Positions 22,281 through 33,628 of a stretch of DNA of 64,000 nucleotides are shown piece after piece. The translations under genes and the position numbers were made by a program. Where the stretch lies: the NCBI RefSeq assembly GCF_048544455.1, contig NC_133536.1, positions 25,484,152-25,548,151 of the forward strand. Reading direction: 5' to 3'. The DNA is from Silene latifolia. Taxonomy: Eukaryota > Streptophyta > Magnoliopsida > Caryophyllales > Caryophyllaceae. Positions within the stretch are counted from its first letter, which is position 1, and the number at the start of each line of letters is the position of its first letter. The notes under the pieces were generated by a model. It saw only the letters and a list, made by a program, of their open reading frames with translations. It was not told the origin of the DNA and did not search any database.

Positions 22281-23080
22281 CTAACTAAATAACTTCATCC
22301 ACGGCATTACCTCCGTGATCCTTCAGTGCAGCCCCATCCACTACCTTCTCTACCACTGTCTGAGAACTTATCTCCAAATTTGGCTCCTCATTATTCCAAC
22401 CCTCCTCATTTACAGTCGGCACAGATATTGGGTGCTCCTCGAACAGCGCGTTTACTTCCGCAGAAGAATATACAGTGCTTGTCCATTCTACGTCCATAAA
22501 TTCCTTTGCCTGCAACGCATATACATATTCAGGCTGCTCGTTTTCCTTCAACACCCGCTCGTGAGTGGTTTCGCCTCCGCCGTTTCCTGCACCCTCTTGA
22601 TAATGTTGTTCGGCTGCGCGCTCTGCATCGCATATCTCAGCAGTAGAGAACATCAACTGAGTGGCAGGGGGGGGGAACTTCTGATTTCTGAACTTCCGCC
22701 AAAGCATTATCCGCCATCTCAGTCTCCCCGGCATCAGGCCCTCTAAATTCCAAAGATTTAGAGTCCACCTGTACAGCATCGTGTAGTGTTGCAGAAACCA
22801 CAATTGAACTTGAACATTGGAGACTAGGTTCAGCATTACCCTTCCCAATCTTGTCATCATCCTTTTCCGCCTCGGCGTTCAGAGCTTCACTCACATACAC
22901 ACCCGCTCCCGTAGCGTCGGAGGCAACATTCACCAATTCTCTTACGTCTCCAATTCCTTGGTCTTCTCTGGCCGACCTTTCAGCTTGGCGGTCTGCTTCA
23001 ATAATCTCCGCACCGAAATCGCGCTTGAGTGACGGGTGGAACAGCGTCGGTGGGCCCATCGTCCTCATTTTTCTTGTCCG

Positions 23081-23215
23081 CTATCTCATTATCCCCGGCC
23101 ACATGCACGTCCAGATCCATCGTCTGCTCTTCTACGGCCTCATTTTTTTTGTCAGCTATCTCATTATCCCCGGCCACATGCACGTCCAGATCCATCGTCT
23201 GCTCTTCTTCATTTT
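23081..23215 (-). repeat. 75-base in-frame duplication in the acidic region
   Basis: The block starting CTATCTCATTATCCCCGG at 23081 recurs at 23156. It encodes a 25-residue unit containing DLDVHVAGDNEIADKK twice in a row. The two copies are nearly identical, so the duplication is recent relative to the gene. Confidence 0.9.
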
Positions 23216-24029
23216 CAGCTGCAGCATTCGCATAGAACTTCTTCTCAGCCTCATCAAGCTCTTCTTTTGAATATATATCTTCCAGAGCTTCCCGGTCAAA
23301 TTTTGGTGGCTCTTTAACAGCCACCTGCTTTCCAGCTGCCTTCCTCCTTCTGTATATAACGGAAATCTCACGAGTACTACCAACATCCATGTCGGTGTCT
23401 TTATTGTACTCATCTCTGTGAGCAGTGTCCGTAAATTCAGCGGAGCCGTAATATTGCACGGCCTCCATTATCTGTTGTGTACACACCTCCAGTGCTTTCT
23501 CACTAGCTGCGTCATCCGAAACAATTGACGCGGCCACCGGGCCTTCACGGTCTCTACCAAGATCTGCAGTCACCTCTTTCTCATTATCGGATCCATCATC
23601 CTCCATATCATCAAAGTCCTCCTCATCGCCGACATTATCAACATCCTCGTCATCTCCCTCGTCCTCATCACCGTTGTCCTCCTCTTCATCATCGTCACCA
23701 ACATGCTGCTCGTACCCGTCGTCATCTACCTCATCATTCTGAACCTCGTCTCCTGGACTTTGTTGCAGAACAGGTGCTGATTTCACGGAACGATTTATTC
23801 GTTCAGCTATCTCCTGCATTTCCACAGCATAATCCTTCATCCTTTGGCTTTGAAAGAATGATTGCGTGCATTGTGTAGCGACAGGGTCACTAGGATGGTT
23901 CATCCCTCCTGTTAACCTTTTGAGCGTCATGGTTGCATCTGCATACCATGAATAGAAGACAGTAGCATTCCTTTGCATCTTCAAGTAAAGCTCATGCACA
24001 TCCTACATTAAAATACAGATAATTGGACA

Positions 24030-24510
24030 ATTGTTCAGTCAAAAGTGTTCATTCAAAAGTATAATTTTAACCTTAGCAACTGTAATTCTAAGGTCCAAAA
24101 GTATAATTCCAACGGACGAAAGTGTAATTGTAAGATACAACAGTAAAATATTAACTTTAAAAAGTATTATTTTAACGGACAAAAGTGTAATTGTAACATA
24201 CAAAAGTATAATTTTAACTGTAAAAAGTATAACTTAAACTGACAACCTTGTATAATTTTAACTGACAACCTTGTATAATTTTAACTGACAAAAGTATTTT
24301 TTTAACGGACAAAAGTGTAATTGTAACATACAAAAGTATAATATTAATTTTAAAAAGTATTATTTTAACGGACAAAAGTGTAATTGTAACATACTACACT
24401 ATAATTTTAACTTTAAAAAGTATAATTTTTACTGACAACCTTGTAATTTAAGCAATTACTGATTAATATCGCAATTACAATTGTAGTGTAATTGTAGTGA
24501 AAGAAAAAGT
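24030..24510 (+). repeat. MULE1-type repeats in an Ulp1 intron
   Basis: AAAAGTGTAATTGTAACATAC and AAAGTATAATTTTAACTG alternate. A block of about 130 bases beginning near 24,150 recurs near 24,300. Confidence 0.85.
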
Positions 24511-25689
24511 ATCTTTAAAACATTAAAATAGCACTTACATCTACAGCCCGAGCTTTCAACTCCTCGTCATTATCAACACCAGAAGGGAGTTCAATCTCGA
24601 TGAACTTCTTCCTGTCTGAACTTGAAGTCACTTGTAATGTCGTATCCCTAACCACATTTCCAATGGCCAACACTTGGCTGTCATCAGGCACCCCACCAAT
24701 GCTTAACAGTTCTTTTTGTAGGCACCGAGGATACTTAACCACGGACCAAGTTAGCCGACCCAAACGGCTCTTGTCAAGCTCACCATGTAGTCTGTCAGAA
24801 AGCGTCTGCCGGTCCCAGTGCTTAATGAGGGGCAGGGTGTGGCGACAACTCTCACCACGGAAATCGAAACGTTGAAAGTACGTAATCATTAAGAAGGGGA
24901 TACACCCCAGCAGCGTCTGTTTATTTTCACCAGTATCTGCCGCAGCCTTCACCAAATTTTCCAGCACATAAGTACACCAATCGTACTGCGTAATCGAGTC
25001 CACATCTTCAACAGCACTCAAAAGCTTGAAGTCAACCCCACTGTATGACGTTGGGGTTAGGAATGATGACATTGCGAGCGAAACAAACAGCTGCGAGAAT
25101 GCGGACCTCCTTTTTTGTATTTTTTTTTTTTAAAATATCTTGGAAGACAATTCCTAAATTAATGCCTTCATTAACCCCTTTTATGTTGTACGCTTTTCGC
25201 CATTTATCTTTCAATTGCTTGTTCTCCGGCGCTTGAGAATCCTTTTGGCGGCCCGTAGGTACTAGATCAAGAGTTTTAGGACCAAGTGGTAACATAAAAC
25301 AGTCATACACGTCATGCTTGGTGACCATGAACTCCTTATCCTTGGCCCGAAAAATATACGATCCATCACTCGAATGCTTTGAAAAATCTTTAACATACCC
25401 CATCGGATATGTTTTGAGCTTAAGCTCCAGAATACCACCGAAACCAATCCTCCGTACCGCATCTCGCTGTGCATCATTAAGCTTTTCAAGGAGCTCAACC
25501 AGTGCTTTCTTGGCGGCACTTGACACCACCTTTGCTATTTTCTTCGTGTCCGGTTTTATTTGGTTTGGTGGTTTGGCAACAACAAGCTCCTTACTCGACT
25601 TAACAAGCACCTTTGCTTTTTTGGACTTGCCTGATTTACCCTCATTTCCACCTGACATCTGTTAACATTACTCAAAATTAATTGTTAAA

Positions 25690-26720
25690 TACAAAAAAAT
25701 AAGACAAAAAGAAAATTTAAAATTGTAGCAAAGATAAAGTGTAATTATAGCGAGTCACAAAGTGTAATTCTAATAAAATAAATGGTTATTTTAACAGTAA
25801 AGAATACTATCAAAAAAATAAAAGTGTGATTGTAGCAAGACAATGTGTTATTTTAACTAACAAAAGTGTAATTGTAGCAGAGGAAAGTGTAATTCTAACA
25901 AAATAAAGTGTTATTTTAACAGTAACAAAGTGACATTTTAAAAGAAATAAGTGTGATTTTAGTCATCAAAAGTCTAATTGTAGCAGCATAAAGTGTTATT
26001 TTAGCAACAAAAGTGTGATTCTAACAAAATACAGTGTTATTTTAACAGGCAACAGTGACATTTAAAATTGTAGCAGCATAAAGTGTAATTATAGCAGCCA
26101 CAAGTGTAATTCTAATAAAATAAATGGTTATTTTAACAGGGAACAGAAACCTATCAGCAAAAGAAAAGTGTGATTGTAGCAGCACAATGTGTTATTTTAA
26201 CTAACATAAGTGTAATTGTAGCAGAGGAAAGTGTAATTCTAACAAAATAAAGGGTTATTTTAACAGCAAATGATGACATTTTAACGAAAAAAGTGTGATT
26301 TTAGTGACAAAAGTCTAATTGTAGCAAAGATAAAGTGTTCTTTTAGCAACAAAAGTGTGATTCTACTAAAGGGTCAAAAGTGGGATTTGTAGCAGAATAA
26401 AGTGTTATTTTAGCTTACAAAAGTGTAATTCTAACAAAATACAGTGTTATTTTAACAGACTACATTGTAATTTTAGCAAAGAAAAGTGTGATTTTAGCCG
26501 AGAAAAGTGTAATTCTAACAATATAAAGTGTTATTTTAACATACTACATTGTAATTTTAGCAAAGAAAAGTGTGATTGCAGCAGCATAAAGTGTTATTTT
26601 AGCATAAAAAGTGTAATTCTAGCAAAAGGGTAATCAAAAGTGGGATTTCTCCAACAAAAAATGGATAAACTGTAATTTTAACAAAAAAAGAGTAATTGTA
26701 AGCAACAAAAGTAGGATTTC
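25690..26720 (+). repeat. MULE1-type repeat array upstream of the Ulp1 gene
   Basis: The longest array of the element, made of AAAGTGTNATTNTANCA units. A higher-order block of a few hundred bases around 25,720-26,060 recurs at about 26,070-26,400. It sits just upstream of the first Ulp1 codon, either as a 5' intron or as the subterminal region. Confidence 0.85.
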
Positions 26721-27387
26721 TCCAAAAAAATATGACTAATCTTAATGAATATGAACATATATACTCAAAACGTTAGTTGACAAAATACAAAGATGATAAA
26801 AAATAACTGCTGTTTCATGTCCTAAATGTGCTAAAAATAATCGGCTAATCAAAATGAAGAAACCAAAAACAGTGATCAAATAGAACAGTACATCAACAAT
26901 GGTGACAAAGTACTGTGATCAAATACAGTACAATAGCATAACAATGTCCAATAAATTAAAAAAAACGTCTAAATAAATGAAGAGAACAAATAATAAAACT
27001 GTAAAAACCCAGAAAAAAATCATAAAACTATAAAATCCCCAAAAAAAATTACCTTCTGAAGTGATTGAATGGACGACAATGGCAGTTTGCAAGTGAGCAA
27101 AGAAAATGGAGAAAAAAACGATAATAAGGTAGCAAAAAACCGATAAATTAGGGGGATTTTTAGAGCAGTTTCTTCTTGAAATGAATGGCGTTTAATTGGG
27201 GGGAATTGTTTTGGGGGAAAATTAATTTTGAATAATAGAGAGATAATAAGTGGGGGGAAGTTTGTAGGACGTGTGTGAGTGATGGCTTTGATTGACAACC
27301 TGCATGCATGCTAATACCCTATGAGTGGTAGGAGGAGAGAGGTAATTAATTTAGCCATTAGAATAATATTATTAGTTGCTTTTTACT
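26721..27387. other. MULE1 right subterminal region
   Basis: AT-rich, with no credible coding sequence; the minus frame at 27020-27298 is Phe/Leu/Ser-rich and looks like chance. It may include the Ulp1 promoter and 5' UTR. Confidence 0.45.
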
Positions 27388-27476
27388 TTTAATCTAAGCC
27401 ATTCAATAACATGATCTAAGGGATGACAATAGAACTCATGGACTCAAGTGTAAGACTTGGACTTAGATGATCTTAT

Positions 27477-27478
<2 letters not shown>
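27388..27478 (-). repeat. MULE1 right terminal inverted repeat
   Basis: Pairs with 12838-12930. It includes ACTCATGGACTCAA, shared with the hairpin at 12,735-12,750. Confidence 0.6.

Positions 27479-27479
<1 letters not shown>

Positions 27480-27552
<73 letters not shown>
27480..27552. repeat. (AT)n microsatellite between MULE1 and MULE2
   Basis: An uninterrupted AT dinucleotide run of about 70 bases. Confidence 0.95.
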
Positions 27553-27556
<4 letters not shown>

Positions 27557-28019
27557 AGAGAGGTTGCATGATAATACTATTGTTCTTCCCCATGCCCTGC
27601 GTGTTTTCCTCTTCTAATCTCTTCTAACCTACTCTTTCACTTTTTCTCATTCCTTCTTTCTTACACTTCCTTATCTCTCCATCATTTTCCTCTCAATTTC
27701 TGCCAAAAACCCCAAAAAATAAATCACAAAAACAAATCTTTACATATATTCGTAAAAAACAGATACGATAATGGCAGAAAAGCAGATTGTAGAAGATAAC
27801 AATGATATTCTTTTACTGTTTTTTTTTGTTTAATCATATTTAATATGCTAGAGCTCTAACATGTTATATTATCAAGTTGTAAATAATTTTTTATGGGTTT
27901 TTCAAATCCACTCATCTTTATCGCATTTTAGGGCATAAAATGGTTGTTAAGCCATGAACAAAGCGTTAAATATCAAGGAAAATCAATTTTAATTGCCACT
28001 GAATTTGTATTTACAGCTT

Positions 28020-29090
28020 TAAAGTGTAAACTTGGTTTATGAAAGTGTAACTTTGGATTATGAAAGTGTAACTTTGATGCCATGCAAGTGAAACTTGAAT
28101 ATCATGGAATGGGTAACTTTAATGTTTTTTCATGTTTAATTTGACTTGTGTAACTTTGAAAGTGTAACTCTGAGTTTGTATAAGTATAACTATGACCTTA
28201 CAGAACTGTAACTTTGGTGTTTTGATATAGTGTAATTTCTTAAATTTCCATGTGTAATTTCAAACTGAAATTTTGGTTTGATAAAAACTGTAACTCGGAT
28301 ATAAATGTAACTCTGGCCTTACAGAAGTGTAATTCTGACCTTGAAGAAATGTAACTCTGATATTAGTGTAAGTCTGAGCTTGTATAAGTATAACTCTCAC
28401 CTTAAAGAACTATAACTTTGTTGTTTTGAAATTGTGTAATTTCTGAAATTTTCATGTGTAGTTTTGAAACTGAAACTTTGATGTGATAAAAACTGTAACT
28501 CTAATATAAGTGTAACTCTGAACTTGTATAAGTATAACTGTTACATTGTAGAAGTGTAACTCTATTATAAGTGTAAGTCTGAGCTTATATAAGTATAACT
28601 GTGACCTTAGAGAACTATAACTTTGGTGTTTTGAAATAGTGTAATTTCTGAAATTTTCAGGTGTAATTTTGAAACAGAAACTTTGATTTGATAAAAACTG
28701 TAACTCTGATATAAGTGTAACTCTGAGATTGTATAAGTGTAAATGTGACATTGTAGAAGTGTAACTGTGATATAAGTGTAACTCTGACCTTACAGAAGTG
28801 TAACTCTGACCTTGAAGAAGTGTAACTCTGATATATGTGTACGTTTGAACTTGTATAAGTGTATCTGAAAAATTCATGTCTAATTTTGATGACCTTGTAG
28901 AAGTGTAACACTAATATAAGTGTAACTCTGACCTTACATAAGTGTAACTGTAACCTTGAAGAAGTGTAACACTGATATAAGTGTAACTCTGTTCATAAAG
29001 AAGTGTATCTCTGACATTGAAGAAGTGTAGCTCTTACATCAGTGTAACTCTGACCTTACAGAACTTTAACTTTGATATTTTTAATTTTGA
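28020..29090 (+). repeat. MULE2-type repeat array in the first transposase intron
   Basis: Units AAGTGTAACTCTGACNTT and AAGTGTAACTTTGA on the plus strand, with block-level duplications (for example around 28,440-28,560 and 28,640-28,760). The site corresponds to the array at 13,540-14,400 in MULE1, but the unit sequence has changed. Confidence 0.85.
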
Positions 29091-30829
29091 TGACAATGCA
29101 GGGAATAAGCCAAATGAGAATGAATTGTGTAGGGAAGTTGAAAACAATTTTACGTCATACGTTGGACAGGAGTTTTTGGAAATTAAGGAGGCACTTACAT
29201 TTTATAAGATATATGCGCTTGCATGTGGGTTTTAGGTGCGGAGGTACACCACGAAGAAGTGGCGGGACGGACAGATAAAGTCAAAGCTGTTGGTTTGTAA
29301 TCGTGAGGGGTTAAATCCTAAAGGCAAACAAGTACATCCAGAAGGTGTTGGTGAGAGTTCATCCAGAAGAACAACAGTCAGAAGGGTGGGATGTAGAGTG
29401 AGGATTAGGCTATTCATGAAAAATAGTCTGTTATTAATAGACAGGTTTCATGAGGGTCACAACCACGAGCTTGTCTCATTTAGGGATAGGGAATTTCAAA
29501 AGTTATTGCGCAACATAACTGATTATCATAAAATGACAATCCTATATAACTCTAGGGTTAGTCTTTTATACCTGTTCTGCTAGTATTTGAATATTGATCG
29601 GAAAAATTTAAAACAATATTAAATTATAGTTTTTTTATTCATAGCTCAAGATTGGAGCAACGAGGACGTACAAAATGATCAACGAACACGTCAATGGCTT
29701 TGAGAATATTGGAGCTAGCTTAAATGATTTTAAGAACTTTCATCGAGATGTTAAATGTTTCATTCATGAACGGGACGCTTAGTTGTTTGTGGACCATTTT
29801 AAAGAGAAGGCTGGAAGCTGGGAAGGTTTCTACTTTGACTATGATGTCGACAGTGATGGTAGTCTTACCAGAGCTATATGGGCTGACGGTATTGCCAGAA
29901 ACAATTACTCTCTATTTGGCGATGCAGTGTCGTTCGACCCAACTTACTCGACCAACAATTATTCAATAGTTTTCACCCCCTTCACTGGTGTAGATCATCA
30001 TAAACGATCAGTCACATTTTGAATCATTCAATTGGGTTTTCAGCCGTTTCTTGATTGCCATGTTAGGGAAGGAACCAGAATATATTATCACCGATCAGTA
30101 TCCGGGTATTAATAAATCTGTCCCGCTTGTTTTCAAGACAGCAAGACACCGATTTTGTATGTGGCATATACTCAAAAAGGTACCAAGTAAGTTTGGCGTG
30201 ACGAGGGACGATTATCATGATTTTATGATACTGCTAAATGAAATTATGTGGGACGAAGATCTTGAAGCAGAGGAATTCGATGCTCAGTGGAACTCTATGG
30301 TTCAAAAGCATGGAATCGGTGACAATGATTGGTTTGCAGACACATACGCTATAAGGAAACAGTAGGTCATGGCACATTGCAGAGATCTGAAGATGGGGCA
30401 TGTTATGAGAACAACGCAAAGATCAGAGAGCAAAAACAACTTTTTTAAGTGATTTGAGCATAAATCAGGTACTTTGGTTGAATATTGGATGCTCTTTGAG
30501 AGTGCTATGGAAAAGCAAAGACACAGACAGTAGAGGCTAGACAACGATAATAAACACTCGTCCCCAAAGACTAGCACACATGTGGATTTAGAGAAACATG
30601 GGGCAAATGTTTACACCCATACAACCTTCGAAACCTTCCAAGAAGAGGTCCAGTGCTCAATAGATACGTGTAAAGCAGGGGGGTTTGAAGAGAGAGGAGA
30701 AGTAGAAGCGACAACAGTAAAAGATGCACAAAGAAGAAAGAATTATGACGTTAATTTCAACAGAAGTTAGACATCTTACTAGTTAAAAACCAATATCTGA
30801 TATGTTTGATGCGACAAATGTGAAATGAA

Positions 30830-31215
30830 CATATCTAAGTGTTATTTTAAGTGTAACACTGAGATTATAAAAGTGTAATCCTGAAGAATTTAAAAGTGTA
30901 ACATTAAGGTATATAAAACTGTAACACTGTAATTATAAAAGTCCAACCTTGAAGAATTTAAAAGTGTAACTTTGCTGTCTATCAAAGTGTAACGCTGAGC
31001 CAACAAAACTGTAACTTGGAGACTTATAGACTAAAAAGTGTACCCTTAAAGATATTATAAAAGTGTAACAAAGAGATTATAAAAGTGTAATTTTGAAGTC
31101 TACAAAACTGTAACTCTGAGCCTACAAAAGTATAATATTGAAGTCTATAAAACTATTACTTTGCTGTCTATCGAAGTGTAACTCTGAGACTATCAATGTG
31201 TAACTCTGACCTAGG
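30830..31215 (+). repeat. MULE2-type repeats between transposase exons
   Basis: AAAGTGTAACNNTGAAG units lie between the 30768 stop region and the SWIM finger exon, in the same place as 16,305-16,565 in MULE1. Confidence 0.8.
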
Positions 31216-32059
31216 CACAATGAAATATTGCTATTGACCCCAGGTATATTAGAAGCAAGCTGCAGTTGTAGGATGTTTGAAAGACCCGGGGTACTATGCA
31301 GGCATCTAATATGGATTTATTCATCAAATGGTGTGAAGTCCATACTAGATGCTTTATTGCAAAAAGATGGACGAAAGATGAAACTCGCTTCAGAATGTTC
31401 ATTTGTGATGGTGAAGGGATGGAGGACATTGATATCATTGACGGAATGCAACTAGCAACATTGGCAATGTGGTCGGAATTTCATCAAACTGTTAGTATCC
31501 TGCGTCACAAAGATAAGGCTTGTGTTGAGCGCTTCTCCACTTTGATTCGCGAATTTAGAGACAATTTATTCCCATCAGGCGAGGCACTGAAAAAAAATCA
31601 ACAATTGCAGATGCTACTGGGCTGTTCAAGCACTGAGGAAATAAACATACAGCGAGCTAAAAATTGCAAGAACAAGGGGATTGGTAAGAGGTTGTTGTCG
31701 TCCAAAACAAAAGTCGTTGCCTTAGCAAGTAAACCCAAACGCATGTACAAAAATTGTAAGCAAATGGCGAATCACGACAAGAGGAACTACCCAAACTCCA
31801 TTGCAGAAGATCCACCATTGTTCGAGGTATTGTCAGAATCAGAGGAGGAGGAGGAGGAAGATGAGGAGGGGGAGGAGGAGGAACAAGATACAGAGGAAGA
31901 GGAGGAACAAGACGAGAACTGAGGTGTCTGGAAAGCGCGGCTGTGAAGTTGTCCGTGTTTTTTTGGGAGGGTGCCACATTGACCCTTGTGTTTCCAAAGT
32001 TGAACTTTGACGTCACATTCAGACATTATTTTGCTTATGTTTGAGTAGAATTACTTTGG

Positions 32060-32326
32060 TAACCGTTTAATATAACTTTGAAGTTTGTATAGTGTAACTT
32101 CAAATCTAAGGTTACACTGCCCAAACTAGAAAGTTACACTATCAAAGGTCAAAGTTACACTATCAAAACATTAATGTTGTTTGGAACTTAATTAGTATTT
32201 GTTCTTTGAATTGAAGTTTCTGAATTGTAATGTACCCTTAGAGGGTTTAACCTTGACCTTTATTAATTTGAAGTGGTTACATTGATCTTTATTAATTTGA
32301 AGGGTTTAGTATTGACCTTAGTAAAA
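32060..32326. repeat. MULE2-type repeats after the transposase gene
   Basis: Short block with both orientations (AAGTTACACTATCAAA and AAAGTGTAACTTTGAGG). The plus-strand LINE is inserted at its right edge. Confidence 0.7.
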
Positions 32327-32341
32327 GTGTAACTTTGAGGT
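32323..32341. repeat. Left target-site duplication of LINE 1
   Basis: GTGTAACTTTGAGGT (32327-32341), possibly with the preceding AAAA, recurs at 36948-36962 directly after the LINE poly-A tail. Confidence 0.85.
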
Positions 32342-32416
32342 TCTCAAAGTGGCTAACTAATTTTCATGAGTTTCTCTCACTAACTTTTTCTCTCTATTGG
32401 TTTTTAAAGTAAAAAT

Positions 32417-33628
32417 TTGCAGAAATCTTCAATCTCTAATAAAAAAATACAAAAAAAACAGGATGATTTTCAACTACAATCTAATAATAAAGGAAAATCT
32501 CACCATCGTCAGTTACAATTTTCATCACAAGAGTTAGATGTTGACCTGGAAGTTATACTAGAAGATGAGGACGGGGTTCAGGAGGAAGTTGAGGAAGAAC
32601 GATCAGAACAAGAGGAACCGGTATTGATTCAAATCAACAAAGATGATGTTCCTGGTGAAATCAAGTACTGGTCTACATCTGTGGTCTGCTACGTCCTTGG
32701 CGCGAATCCCCCAAGCTCTGTTCTCACAGGCTTCGTCAACAGGGCCTGGCAAGCGCAAGGGGTGGACAAGATCTCGTTCATGCCCAATGGTATATTTCTA
32801 GTACGCTTTAAAACTAAGGAACAACAACAATTTGTGCTTAATAATGGACATCTACTCTTTGATAATAAACCTGTTATCATCAAAGAGTGGACTCCTGATA
32901 TGCAGCTGGTTAAACATGATGTCAAAAGAATCCCTCTATGGATGAAATTATTTGATCTGGATGTAAAATTCTGGGGAACTGATTGTTTGAAGAAAATTTG
33001 TAGTGGACTAGGCAAATTTATTAAGTGTGATGATGCTACTTTTCACAGAAATTTCTTAGGGTTTTCCAGAATTATGATTGAGGTTGACATTGATTAAACA
33101 TTCTCTTCTGTTATTAAATTTGTGAATGAAAATGGTATAACACAGACCATCAGGATAGTCTACGACTGGTTACCTCTGAAATGCACTCAATGCAAGGGGT
33201 TAGGTCACGTGGCTACTAATTGCAGGAAGGGTAAGGTGAATAAAAATGTGGTAAAGAAAATGTGGAGGCCTAAGGGTGTTGGAGGTGCTAAACCAGTTCC
33301 AGTAACAAAACCTCCTAAGAATGCACATGTTCAAAGGAGTAATCTGAAGACACCTGTTAACGAGCTGGTACCTTCCACACCTAATGTGCCTGCTACTGTT
33401 ATGACTCCTGTAATGGTTGCTAAGACTCCTGTAGTGGAGAGTTCTCTTCCCAGACATTTCATCTCAAGGCTAATGCGAAATGAGGATGGTGGGAAGATAT
33501 TTACCACTAGGGGTGTGACCTTTATGGAGGCATTGTCCACTTCTATGCATAAAGCTAGGCTGGGCTTGCTTGAGTGCAGGAATTTGGAGAAGGGGGAGTC
33601 CAGCAAATCTTTAACTGAGAATGGGTAG
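32417..33628 (+). pseudogene. LINE 1 ORF1 protein (RNA-binding Gag-like), one stop
   Basis: It would coat LINE RNA. Residues about 1-75 are polar and acidic. The next 150 residues match the plant LINE ORF1 domain called DUF4283 (NGIFLVRFKTKEQQQFVL, PLWMKLFDLDVKFW). A TAA at 33095-33097 interrupts the frame. The same frame continues from 33098 and includes a CCHC zinc knuckle, CTQCKGLGHVATNC, at about 33182-33223, then a basic Pro/Thr-rich tail. The stop probably arose from CAA. ORF1 and ORF2 overlap by a few bases, as is usual in this group. Confidence 0.85.

Larger units (their letters stand above)
18250..25658 (-). pseudogene. Double-Ulp1 protease gene of MULE1 (broken)
   Basis: A C48-type (Ulp1, SUMO-protease-like) transposon gene read from 25658 leftwards in about a dozen coding blocks. 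The N-terminus (25658-24515) is basic, followed by a domain with VRRIGFGGILELKLKTYP, common in plant Ulp1 transposon proteins. An acidic region (24000-22285) holds a 75-base in-frame duplication. Module 1 (about 21715-19760) has LGCSLDCG, YVIDYAF, EQLV homologue QLVQFSEFY, GDHY-type His (20776-20778), YLDN Asp and NDCGVF with Cys at 19983-19985. Module 2 (about 19607-18300) repeats the order LGCSLDCG, VADYCLLDD, EQLVWY, DDHFACVCIN, a catalytic-type Asp, then ESGLF with Ser at 18443-18445. Frameshifts occur near 25050, at a G9 run (22667), near 20780 and near 18730. No Ulp1 function is likely now. Confidence 0.8.
12838..27480. mobile_element. Large Mutator-like element 1 (MULE1) with transposase and double-Ulp1 genes
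   Basis: An element of about 14.6 kb with imperfect terminal inverted repeats. The left end TGATAAGTTCTTCTAAGTCC pairs with the reverse complement of the right end, TAATAAGATCATCTAAGTCC, and a TTGAGTCC block follows on both sides. It carries a FAR1/MULE transposase gene (plus) and a long Ulp1-type gene (minus). Mutator elements carrying Ulp1 genes (Kaonashi or KI-MULE types) are known in plants. TA tracts on both sides fit insertion into a TA microsatellite, which makes a 9-base target duplication impossible to recognise. Both genes are decayed. Confidence 0.75.
27771..31922 (+). pseudogene. FAR1-type MULE transposase gene of MULE2 (broken)
   Basis: A possible first exon starts at 27771 (MAEKQIVEDNND). 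The second starts at a TGCAG acceptor (about 29100) with NKPNENELCREVE and FYKIYALACGF, the FAR1 DNA-binding domain, continuing through FHEGHNHELVS to 29560. The catalytic core spans 29640-30500: FGDAVSFDPTYSTN, IITDQYPG (second Asp kept, neighbouring D changed to Y), HRFCMWHI, then RSESKNNFF. The CSCRMFERPGVLCRH SWIM finger is at about 31257-31310. The C-terminal knuckle and acidic Glu tail end at 31922. In-frame stops at 29233, 29780, 30363 and 30448 and a deletion near 30022 inactivate it. Most lesions differ from those of MULE1, so the copies decayed independently. Confidence 0.85.

Noticed and set aside
23525..23878. Plus-strand frame rich in His, Pro and Arg
   Set aside because: It is the antisense shadow of the Asp/Glu-rich acidic region of the MULE1 Ulp1 gene on the minus strand.
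25690..26720. Regular short repeats resembling a CRISPR array
   Set aside because: Units are degenerate, contiguous, with no fixed-length unique spacers, and lie in a plant transposon with no cas genes.
31657..32026. Minus-strand Pro/Ser-rich frames
   Set aside because: Antisense of the acidic tail of the MULE2 transposase.
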